DNA of 7,190 nt from Marinagarivorans sp. UBA5870 (GTDB lineage: Bacteria; Pseudomonadota; Gammaproteobacteria; Pseudomonadales; Cellvibrionaceae). Shown here one piece after another: positions 1-6,030 of the stretch. The translations under genes were made by a program, and so were the position numbers. Below the pieces are notes generated by a model. The model saw nothing but the letters and a program-made list of their open reading frames with translations. It was not told the DNA's origin and made no database searches. How positions within the stretch are numbered: the first letter of the stretch is position 1; every line of letters starts with the position of its first letter. Where the stretch lies: NCBI GenBank assembly GCA_002432555.1, contig DJFO01000361.1, forward strand, positions 1,604 through 8,793. Reading direction: 5' to 3'.

Positions 1-627
1 AACGCCGGCAGCCGATTGCGACAAGATACCAGCTGTAAAATACTCGCCGAATTTGATACCACCGAGGAATGGACCCTCCATCCTGGAGACCTGCTTTATA
101 TTCCGCCGCGTATAGCCCACTGGGGCGTTGCACAGGGCGAATGCATGACTTACTCCACCGGCTTTCGTGCTCCCAGCTACGCGGAGATGTTGCTGGACTG
201 CAGCCAGGAAATCGCTTCAGTCTATACGGAAGATCAGCGTTTTAGCGACCCGGGGCGAGAAAGAGCCGCGAACCCGGGATTGATCTCCGATGCTGACTTG
301 ACAAGCGTCATCCACCAGCTGAGGGACATGGTGGCGAACGAAGCGCAAATCGCAGATTGGTTTGGTCGCTATATGACGCAACCACAAAGGGATACTTTGA
401 GTTATCAGGAAGAAAATCCAATCCCTCGTCTCGCGCCAAAAATACGCGCGGCCTACCGCCGCGGCGGACCAGACTTGGCAACTCTTTACATCAATGGCGA
501 CCAGTTCACTGCATCTCTAGCTCTCGCCGAAAATATTTGTTCGTACGCCCCCATCAATGCCTCTCACTATCCGCCGGCAGAGCGACAACTGATTGAGGAG
601 TTAACGGACTGCGGATACCTCCAATGA
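1..627 (+). CDS. roxA: RoxA/YcfD-like ribosomal protein arginine hydroxylase (JmjC/cupin-4 family), 5'-truncated
   Basis: Fe(II)/2-oxoglutarate oxygenase of the cupin-4 (JmjC-like) family. E. coli YcfD hydroxylates an arginine of ribosomal protein uL16. The frame is open to base 1, so the N-terminus and most of the catalytic barrel, including the HxD iron ligands, lie outside the window. A TTG at 16 lies inside the gene and is not the start. Visible parts are the last barrel strands with HPGDLLYIPPRIAHWG around window residues 27-42, where His40 (bases 118-120) is the distal iron ligand, then the conserved SxGFRAPS turn, followed by the helical dimerisation region and C-terminal winged-helix-like domain (YINGDQF, LIEELTDCGYL). 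The pattern follows my memory of E. coli YcfD throughout. The stop overlaps the next start (ATGA), implying translational coupling. Family assignment is confident; the substrate is inferred from the family. Confidence 0.88.
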   Translation, partial: NAGSRLRQDTSCKILAEFDTTEEWTLHPGDLLYIPPRIAHWGVAQGECMTYSTGFRAPSYAEMLLDCSQEIASVYTEDQRFSDPGRERAANPGLISDADLTSVIHQLRDMVANEAQIADWFGRYMTQPQRDTLSYQEENPIPRLAPKIRAAYRRGGPDLATLYINGDQFTASLALAENICSYAPINASHYPPAERQLIEELTDCGYLQ

Positions 628-1058
628 ACGAGATCTTGCCTGAGGTCCGCCAGGTGGAATGGGAAAAATACCGACGTCAGCTGGAGCAGCTGCGCCGTGA
701 AGTTTTCATTACGGAACAAGGGGTCCCGGAGGAAGATGAATGGGACGAGTTCGACGGCGGCGCACTGCACTTCCTCGCATCGAATCACCTCAATGAACCG
801 GTGGGGACGGTGCGTTTGCTCTTGACGGGGAAAATCACCCGCATGGCGGTTTCGCGGCAGTGGCGCGGCCGGGGCCTGGGCACCTCCCTATTAAGAACTG
901 CCCTCGCCACCGCCGACACGTACAGTTTGGGCAGCTTATACCTTGACGCCCAGATAACAGCGGTTGGGTTTTACCGCAAAGCCGGATTCACGGAGATCGG
1001 TGACGTCTTTTGGGATGCGGGGATACCCCACATACGCATGCGAATGGAGGAGCCCTGA
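624..1058 (+). CDS. GNAT-family N-acetyltransferase (YjcF/ElaA-like)
   Basis: A 144-residue acyl-CoA-dependent N-acetyltransferase. The N-terminal LRREVFITEQGVPEEDEWD block (residues 23-41) is typical of the YjcF/ElaA-like subgroup. Motif A is ITRMAVSRQWRGRGLGTSLL (71-90), with the acetyl-CoA pyrophosphate loop Q79-x-x-G82-R-G84-L-G86. Motif B is LDAQITAVGFYRKAGF (107-122), with Tyr117 at the usual general-acid position. The C-terminal GIPHIRMRM strand is also typical of the subgroup. The ATG overlaps the upstream TGA by four bases and no Shine-Dalgarno sequence sits at proper distance, so translation probably depends on coupling to the oxygenase gene. The substrate is unknown. Its place in an operon with a ribosomal oxygenase makes a protein or translation-related target possible, but a small-molecule amine is equally open. 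Confidence 0.88.
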   Translation: MNEILPEVRQVEWEKYRRQLEQLRREVFITEQGVPEEDEWDEFDGGALHFLASNHLNEPVGTVRLLLTGKITRMAVSRQWRGRGLGTSLLRTALATADTYSLGSLYLDAQITAVGFYRKAGFTEIGDVFWDAGIPHIRMRMEEP

Positions 1059-1555
1059 TGACTACTCCCACAGATAACTTTATCCATCAGTTTGAACACC
1101 CGTCCGACATACTGCCATTCATGCGCGATTTTGTCCGCTCCGCGACCCGCACTTTAGCGGTCTTCAGCCACCAGTTGACTGCGGCCCTTTACGATGACCC
1201 CGACCTAACAGCCGCAATTTCGTGCCTAGCCCGGCGCAGTGTATACAGTCAAGTGAGGCTGTTGGTGCGCGATCCGCGGCCGCTCTATGGCTCTGATCTC
1301 CCGCTTCTGAATCTTATCCAACGACTGCCGTCGCATATGGAAATTCGGGCTTACCTGGAAGGTGCCGCGGATGCAAGATCGGGTTATTTCATCGTGGACA
1401 GTCAACATCTGGTACATTTCACCGACGAACCCGCGCTTACTGGCTACGCTTGCCGGTACGCCCGGGCGGAAGCGCGCCGTCTCCTGGACGAGTTTGAGCA
1501 TCTTTGGCTTTACGGCAGTCATCAAGACGAAAATTTGCGTCGGCTGTCGCTTTGA
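1058..1555 (+). CDS. DUF7931-type phospholipase D-like protein of unknown function
   Basis: A 165-residue protein starting at the ATG that overlaps the GNAT stop (TGATG). GGAGGAG at 1046-1052 lies five bases upstream, so this start is preferred over an in-frame start at 1010 inside the acetyltransferase gene. I recognise the general shape of a small PLD-fold protein found beside GNAT genes in gammaproteobacteria: a FMRDFVRSATRTLAVFSHQL opening, a QVRLLVRDPRPLYG strand, a hydrophobic SGYFIVDSQHLVHF strand pair, and an acidic, Arg-rich C-terminal helix ending EFEHLWLYGS. The catalytic HxKxxxxD signature of true phospholipase D enzymes is absent, so it is probably not a hydrolase. There is no signal peptide or membrane segment, so it should be cytosolic. 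It is last in a three-gene coupled operon. The family name is from memory; the function is not known. Confidence 0.72.
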   Translation: MTTPTDNFIHQFEHPSDILPFMRDFVRSATRTLAVFSHQLTAALYDDPDLTAAISCLARRSVYSQVRLLVRDPRPLYGSDLPLLNLIQRLPSHMEIRAYLEGAADARSGYFIVDSQHLVHFTDEPALTGYACRYARAEARRLLDEFEHLWLYGSHQDENLRRLSL

Positions 1556-1559
1556 CCCA

Positions 1560-1871
1560 TTACAGATCTACCCCGATTTTGTTGCCCTCATAAATCACCG
1601 AAAATTGTCGCAGACAATCAAGCGTGTCGGCCAGCGGCCCGCGGGCCCTACCCGAACGTAAATCAAACGCTATTCCGTGAGCTCGGCAAACTATAGCGCC
1701 ATCTGCAATTCGGCCAGTGGACAATGCGGCATCCATATGAGGACACCGATTCTCGATGACGAAGACTTCTCCGCAGTCCTGCAATAGCAAAAGTGGCCGT
1801 CCATTGACCGTGACAGCGACTTTGAAGCCGTCATGCATGTCCGCCAAGTTTGCCAATCCGTAAAATGCCAT
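1560..1871 (-). CDS. small Rieske [2Fe-2S] ferredoxin-like protein
   Basis: A 103-residue stand-alone Rieske domain. The cluster ligands are visible as C43-P-H45 in ENRCPHMDA and C62-R-A-H65-G in VCRAHGIAFDL, which is the CxH...CxxH pattern. The length matches NirD/BphF-type electron-transfer components rather than a full oxygenase. There is no signal or membrane anchor, so it is cytosolic. The start is taken at ATG 1871, which has AGAGG five bases upstream; a GTG two codons earlier (1877) lies inside that ribosome-binding site. The gene converges on the DUF7931 gene with only four bases between the stops. No partner reductase or oxygenase is in the window, so its redox partner is unknown. 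No strong promoter was seen in the bases before it. Confidence 0.88.
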   Translation of the reverse strand: MAFYGLANLADMHDGFKVAVTVNGRPLLLLQDCGEVFVIENRCPHMDAALSTGRIADGAIVCRAHGIAFDLRSGRARGPLADTLDCLRQFSVIYEGNKIGVDL

Positions 1872-2000
1872 AGCCACCTCTTCGCGTCTCGATCCGCCAA
1901 AAGTCTATGTCAGGGATTAAACGAGACTCAAGCTTTACAATCTGCGCCCAGTCATCCGCATCTGCAGTCCCGCTTGAGAAGCCCTCAGCCGACTTATCAG

Positions 2001-2141
2001 AATGCTATTTTTTCACGACAACGAACTTTTAGCCTGGCGGGCGGAGGCATAGTTTTGGACTCCGACCCCGCGCAAGAATACGAGGAAAGCCCGAGCAAAA
2101 TTAAAGCGCTGATGTCAGCGCTCATGGGCCATTCGCAGTAA
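2001..2141 (+). pseudogene. pabB: 3' remnant of pabB (aminodeoxychorismate synthase component I)
   Basis: In-frame translation reads SLAGGGIVLDSDPAQEYEES followed by KIKALMSAL, ending at TAA 2139-2141. This is the conserved C-terminal end of the chorismate-binding enzymes (PabB/TrpE): GGGIV-x-DSDP-x-x-EY-x-E-x-x-x-K. Only about 45 residues of a protein normally over 400 are recognisable. The preceding bases, back to the Rieske gene at 1871, give no chorismate-binding motifs in any frame and look degenerate. The AGGGIVxDS loop normally contributes to chorismate and magnesium binding, but a fragment this small cannot be an enzyme. In P. aeruginosa, as I recall, pabB lies next to thrH, and here the remnant faces thrH with 12 bases between stops, so it is most likely the left-over end of an ancestral pabB. 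The left boundary is approximate. Confidence 0.75.
2105..2122. repeat. perfect 8-bp inverted repeat (AGCGCTGA / TCAGCGCT)
   Basis: AGCGCTGA at 2105-2112 and TCAGCGCT at 2115-2122 are exact reverse complements with a two-base gap. As RNA this gives a 7-bp stem with an ATGT loop. It lies near the 3' end of the pabB remnant and just beyond the end of thrH on the other strand. There is no run of T after it on either strand, so it is not a classical Rho-independent terminator, though it could protect a 3' end. Confidence 0.55.
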
Positions 2142-2153
2142 AACCGGGGGAAT

Positions 2154-2771
2154 TTAGAGGGTGAGATCGCGCAAGCTGGATTCAACAAATAGCTGCTTCA
2201 AGTCCGCATAGGTGTGGACAGCTGGAAATTGGGGAAACTGCTCTATGACGTTTTGCGGTGCGTGGAACAAAATACCCACGTCGGCCTCCGTCAGCATGGT
2301 GGTATCGTTATACGAGTCACCTACCGCAATGGTGCGATAGTAGAGGGTTTTCAATGCGCAAATTGCCTGGCGCTTGGGGTTCGCTTGCCGAAGATTGTAA
2401 TCAGTGACCATGCCCTTCTCATCAACAGTCAGCTTGTGGCAAAGGAGGGTCGGATAGCCCAATTGGGCCATCAATGGCCCGGCGAATTCGTAAAAGGTAT
2501 CAGACAAGATGACCACCTGGAAACGCGCCCGCAACCAGTCGAGGAACTCTGCCGCTCCGTCTAGGGGTCGCAGCGTCGCGATAACTTCCTGAATCTAGCG
2601 TAGACCTAGGCCATGTTTGGCTAAAATGCCCAAGCGCATAGTCATCAGTTCATCATAATTCGGTATGTCGCGAGTCGTTAGTCGCAGCTCCGGAATTCCG
2701 GTCTTTTCGGAAAATTTGATCCAGATTTCGGGTACCAACACCCCTTCCAAATCAAGACATGCTATTTCCAC
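2154..2771 (-). pseudogene. thrH: thrH (phosphoserine/homoserine phosphotransferase, HAD family) interrupted by one in-frame amber codon
   Basis: ThrH of P. aeruginosa is a 205-residue HAD enzyme moving phosphate from phosphoserine to homoserine. Here the frame from GTG 2771 to TAA 2154 is exactly 205 codons and stays in one frame, but codon 59 (2595-2597) is TAG, where the relative, as I recall it, has Asp in GDIQEVI. All HAD motifs survive: DLEGVLVPE (Asp7, Glu9), LSDTFYEF (Ser90), Lys133 in NPKRQ, and GDSYNDTTML (Asp152, Asp156). The GTG start has AGGAG six bases upstream and matches the family start MEIACLDLEG. As written, the product would stop after 58 residues. Re-initiation downstream, for example at the TTG at 2534, would lack the nucleophile loop. 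TAG is the ordinary stop of cysH and cysB here, so recoding is unlikely. It is either a very young pseudogene or a sequence error. Confidence 0.9.
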
Positions 2772-2777
2772 AAACGG

Positions 2778-2782
2778 CTCCT
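2778..2782 (-). promoter_or_regulatory. ribosome-binding site fixing the thrH GTG start
   Basis: AGGAG on the minus strand lies six bases before GTG 2771. It selects this start over the longer open frame reaching back to 2852, whose extra residues do not resemble ThrH. Confidence 0.75.
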
Positions 2783-2926
2783 GTAGGATGAGAGCTTCGG
2801 GCGGAGGTAAACACCGGCAGCCGAACGCCGCGACGCGGCATGAAGGCGGCAAATCTACCTATTTCATCTGTCGGATGCAAGCCGGAGAGGCAAGCAGCGG
2901 GTTCTAAAGGAATAGCCGTGGGATAT

Positions 2927-2955
2927 TTCGCAAGCGTTAAACCGTCTGGTATCCT
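2927..2955 (+). promoter_or_regulatory. possible cysH promoter (weak)
   Basis: TTCGCA (2927-2932) and TATCCT (2950-2955) are separated by 17 bases, each matching four of six consensus positions. They lie 34 bases before the cysH ATG, in the 218-base gap between the divergent thrH and cysH starts. A poor -35 is what one expects of a CysB-activated promoter, but I cannot identify a CysB site by eye. A short inverted repeat, CTGCA-catct-TGCAG (2954-2968), follows the -10 and would be at the 5' end of the transcript. Confidence 0.25.
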
Positions 2956-2989
2956 GCACATCTTGCAGCCCCCGTCAAATGTGGTACTC

Positions 2990-3712
2990 ATGACCCATCT
3001 TCCTGTATTAGACCTGGACAAGCATCTGCAAACGCAGACGCCGCAGCAGATTTTGACCTACGCCCTACAAGAGTTCAGCAATATAGCCGTGTCCTTCAGC
3101 GGTGCTGAAGACGTAGTGCTAGTGGATATGGCAACGCGTCTTCGACCGGACGTAGGGGTGTTTTGCTTGGATACGGGTCGCCTTCATCCCGAGACGTATC
3201 ATTTTATCGAGCGGGTGCGCCAACATTATAAAGTTAAGATTGACGTATTGTTTCCAGATAGCCAGGCAGTCCGCAATCTCGTGAGCAGCAAGGGCCTCTT
3301 TAGCTTTTACGAAGACAACCACCAAGAGTGCTGTGCGATCCGCAAAATCGGCCCCCTGAAGAAGAAACTTCTTACCTTAGACGCCTGGATCACAGGTCAG
3401 CGTAAGGATCAGAGTCCGGGCACAAGGGCGAATATTCCTATAGTTCAGGATGACAAAGTATTCGCCAGGCCTGGTGAAACGCTTACCAAATTCAATCCCT
3501 TGGCAAACTGGTCCTTACAGCAGGTTTGGGACTACATCCGAGCCTATGAAGTACCTTTTAACCCACTCCATGACCGCGGCTTTATTTCGATTGGCTGCGA
3601 ACCCTGCACAAGACCGGTTGGACCCGGCCAACATGAGCGAGAGGGCCGATGGTGGTGGGAGGAAGCCACAAAAAAAGAGTGCGGCCTCCACGCGGCGAAC
3701 ATAAAAGAATAG
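2990..3712 (+). CDS. cysH: adenylyl-sulfate (APS) reductase, [4Fe-4S] type
   Basis: A 240-residue cytosolic enzyme that reduces adenylyl sulfate to sulfite and AMP in assimilatory sulfate reduction. It has the PP-loop nucleotide site SFSGAED (35-41), LDTGRLHPETY (60-70), the basic ITGQRKDQS segment (134-142) and the catalytic cysteine C231 in KECGLH near the C-terminus. The cluster ligands C114-C115 and C203-x-x-C206 are all present, which marks the iron-sulfur APS reductase rather than the cluster-free PAPS reductase. The start is placed at ATG 2990. The frame is open back to 2840, but that extension overlaps the thrH leader and is not family-like. The ribosome-binding site before 2990 is weak. 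It is followed 14 bases later by a CxxC protein and faces cysB, its expected activator. The enzyme needs a thioredoxin-type donor. Confidence 0.95.
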   Translation: MTHLPVLDLDKHLQTQTPQQILTYALQEFSNIAVSFSGAEDVVLVDMATRLRPDVGVFCLDTGRLHPETYHFIERVRQHYKVKIDVLFPDSQAVRNLVSSKGLFSFYEDNHQECCAIRKIGPLKKKLLTLDAWITGQRKDQSPGTRANIPIVQDDKVFARPGETLTKFNPLANWSLQQVWDYIRAYEVPFNPLHDRGFISIGCEPCTRPVGPGQHEREGRWWWEEATKKECGLHAANIKE

Positions 3713-3726
3713 CGGAAAGAATGCTG

Positions 3727-4062
3727 ATGAAAATTACTTTCGTGAAAAAGATTTTGGCGGACGGAACGCCCTGCAGCAAATGTGCGGACGTTATCGAGAA
3801 GCTGGAAACTTCTGGTCAAATGGCACGAATCGACGAAGTGCTTGTGGCGGATGAGCGTGACTCCCAATCACCCGGGATGTTGCTGGCCAACCAGCATGCA
3901 GTGGACCGCGCGCCTTTTTTCCTGGTCGAACAACCCGGCGAGAGCCCGGTCATTTACACGGTGTACCTGCAGTTTGTCAAAGAAGTGCTCAACCAAAAGA
4001 CGGATGAGAATGCTGAATTGAAAGAGATTCTGCAGAACAACTCGGACCTTGATTTCCTTTAA
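3727..4062 (+). CDS. thioredoxin-fold CxxC protein linked to cysH
   Basis: A 111-residue protein. The short strand KITFVKKI at the start is followed by a redox site T14-P-C16-S-K-C19 at the head of a helix (CADVIEKLE), and by RAPFFLV near residues 59-65, whose proline sits where the thioredoxin-fold cis-proline belongs. The C-terminal part is a charged helix ending in acidic residues. Similar uncharacterised proteins lie between cysH and cysB in pseudomonads (PA1755 as I recall). The start at ATG 3727 is favoured over ATG 3721 because GGAAAG at 3714-3719 is seven bases before the former and one before the latter. It lies 14 bases after the cysH stop in the same operon. I infer a dithiol donor or redox partner for APS reductase; a glutaredoxin-like role elsewhere is also possible. 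There is no signal peptide. Confidence 0.8.
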   Translation: MKITFVKKILADGTPCSKCADVIEKLETSGQMARIDEVLVADERDSQSPGMLLANQHAVDRAPFFLVEQPGESPVIYTVYLQFVKEVLNQKTDENAELKEILQNNSDLDFL

Positions 4063-4070
4063 GTCGGTGT

Positions 4071-4088
4071 GGGCACCAAACGGTGCCC
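4071..4088. terminator. hairpin between convergent operons (possible bidirectional terminator)
   Basis: GGGCACC (4071-4077) and GGTGCCC (4082-4088) form a perfect 7-bp stem with an AAAC loop. It sits in the 40-base gap between the end of the CxxC gene and the end of cysB. No U-run follows on either strand, so termination would be inefficient or Rho-aided. Confidence 0.5.
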
Positions 4089-4102
4089 GCCGCGGCACAC
4101 GG

Positions 4103-5131
<1,029 letters not shown>

Positions 5132-5138
5132 TCATTTA

Positions 5139-5168
5139 ATTATAAAAAATATAGAGGAATATTCTATT
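5139..5168 (-). promoter_or_regulatory. predicted cysB promoter with a consensus -10
   Basis: On the minus strand TATAAT (5139-5144) matches the sigma-70 -10 box exactly, about 62 bases before the cysB ATG. At a 17-18 base spacing the -35 region reads ATAGAA/AATAGA, which is far from TTGACA. This suggests an activator- or repressor-dependent promoter. The segment is strongly AT-rich compared with the genes around it. Confidence 0.55.
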
Positions 5169-5178
5169 GAAGAATAGA
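5163..5178. repeat. inverted repeat at the cysB -35 region (possible operator)
   Basis: TCTATT (5163-5168) and AATAGA (5173-5178) are exact reverse complements separated by GAAG, and the palindrome GAATATTC (5157-5164) overlaps the left arm. Their position across the weak -35 of cysB fits an operator, possibly for CysB itself. Confidence 0.4.
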
Positions 5179-5198
5179 TGCTGAAAACTTTATTTGCC

Positions 5199-5216
5199 AA
5201 CTTAGAATAAACTTAG
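5199..5216. repeat. direct repeat AACTTAG with an 11-bp period upstream of cysB
   Basis: AACTTAG occurs at 5199-5205 and again at 5210-5216, one helical turn apart, with a related AACTTT at 5186-5191. They lie about 65-85 bases upstream of the predicted cysB start of transcription. They may be half-sites for a regulator; by eye this cannot be told from chance in AT-rich DNA. Confidence 0.3.
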
Positions 5217-5274
5217 CACTACTTTCGCAGTTTGCTCGAAAAAAAATCATAAACAAACGCGTATGAAGGGAAAT

Positions 5275-5301
5275 ATGCCGACGAAATGCCAAAGCCGGCA
5301 T
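5275..5301 (-). terminator. weak hairpin at the end of the universal stress protein gene
   Basis: ATGCCG (5275-5280) and CGGCAT (5296-5301) can pair across a 15-base loop, overlapping the stop codon. On the minus strand it is followed by ATTTCCCTT, which is only partly T-rich. It is weak evidence for a terminator. Confidence 0.25.
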
Positions 5302-5831
5302 TAGATCCGGAAGCCCGGCTGCGCTTTGCCCTGCGGAAGACCCAGATCTGGGTTCATCATCGGCACCATAAAAACGGGGACCTTTGCCAACTGGAGGATT
5401 TTGGTGGCAACCGAGCCGAGCAACCGACCATCCAAAGCTTCCGCTGAGTGACTCCCAATAACGATGAGGTCTGCCCCCATGCGTTCCGCTTCGCGCAGAA
5501 TGACGGCTGCGGGCTGGCCGGACGACACTACTATATCGCCAATGAGGGACAGAAACCCGGATTCCTCAAATGGCTCGCGCGCCAGGAGCTCGAATATTTG
5601 TTCTCGCAAAGCTTCAAGTAAGCCAGTGATATGGGGGGTCTTCAGAACCTCTTGCTTGACCTGGTCTGAACAATGGCTGCGGACAACCGCGGCTGCGAAC
5701 TCGCCGATGGGCGGTACCGCGTGGATCACGCTTACGCGAGCATTGAATTGGCGGGCGAGAGATTCGACGTGAAGGAGGCTATGGGTGGTAAACGCGCCCA
5801 AATCCGTTGCATACAAGATCTTTTTAATCAT
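5301..5831 (-). CDS. universal stress protein, UspA family
   Basis: A 176-residue cytosolic Usp-domain protein with a Rossmann-like alpha/beta fold. The opening MIKKILYATDLG places Asp10 at the usual adenine-contacting position. The C-terminal nucleotide loop is IGSHSAEALDGRLLGS (125-140), close to the G-x2-G-x9-G-S/T signature of ATP-binding members, but the second glycine is Ser129. SGQPAAVI (104-111) and KVPVFMVP (150-157) are the other conserved blocks. A 20-residue tail after the fold (NPDLGLPQGKAQPGF) is longer than in minimal Usp proteins. There is no clear Shine-Dalgarno before ATG 5831. A TATATA at 5978-5983 is the only promoter-like element seen in the 186-base gap before it. The ligand and trigger are not predictable; the gene is probably transcribed alone. 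Confidence 0.9.
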   Translation of the reverse strand: MIKKILYATDLGAFTTHSLLHVESLARQFNARVSVIHAVPPIGEFAAAVVRSHCSDQVKQEVLKTPHITGLLEALREQIFELLAREPFEESGFLSLIGDIVVSSGQPAAVILREAERMGADLIVIGSHSAEALDGRLLGSVATKILQLAKVPVFMVPMMNPDLGLPQGKAQPGFRI

Positions 5832-6005
5832 TCGTGCTCGTACAACTCACAGGAGCTTGGTCATTCGACCTTTCGTATCGACCCGTCGCGTTGGCCGCCC
5901 GCGTCTCATCCCTCAAGCGTAGCAGTGACAGTTACAAATGCACCCCGAATGGCCCGGCAACCGACGAGCACCACGCATATATAACTGAAGGTTTGCTAAG
6001 ACGAA

Positions 6006-6030
6006 GAAAACGGCGGCTCAGACGGTTTTC
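6006..6030 (-). terminator. possible terminator at the end of the 5'-nucleotidase gene
   Basis: GAAAAC (6006-6011) and GTTTTC (6025-6030) form an inverted repeat spanning the stop codon; on the minus strand the second arm supplies a short T-run followed by TTCGTCTT. The stem is short and A/T-rich. Confidence 0.3.

Noticed and set aside
1833..2000. N-terminal half of the 102-codon plus-strand frame that ends in the pabB remnant
   Set aside because: It begins inside the Rieske gene on the other strand and has no chorismate-binding motifs; only the part from about 2001 resembles PabB.
1997..2188. 63-codon minus-strand frame next to thrH
   Set aside because: It is antisense to the pabB remnant and overlaps the thrH end; no ribosome-binding site or recognisable motif.
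2214..2564. Intact 116-codon plus-strand open frame lying across the broken part of thrH
   Set aside because: It is antisense to conserved ThrH motifs, shows no family resemblance and has no ribosome-binding site; it is a shadow frame.
2595..2597. UAG as a recoded amino-acid codon (for example pyrrolysine)
   Set aside because: Two other genes here end normally in TAG, and ThrH has no known recoded residue; nonsense mutation or error is simpler.
2810..2839. Resemblance of AACACCGGCAGCCGA near 2810 to the first 15 bases of the window
   Set aside because: Only a 14/15 match with no extension; most likely chance rather than a repeat element.
2840..2989. 50-residue N-terminal extension of CysH
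   Set aside because: It is not family-like, lies in the divergent promoter region, and a start at 2990 gives the expected protein.
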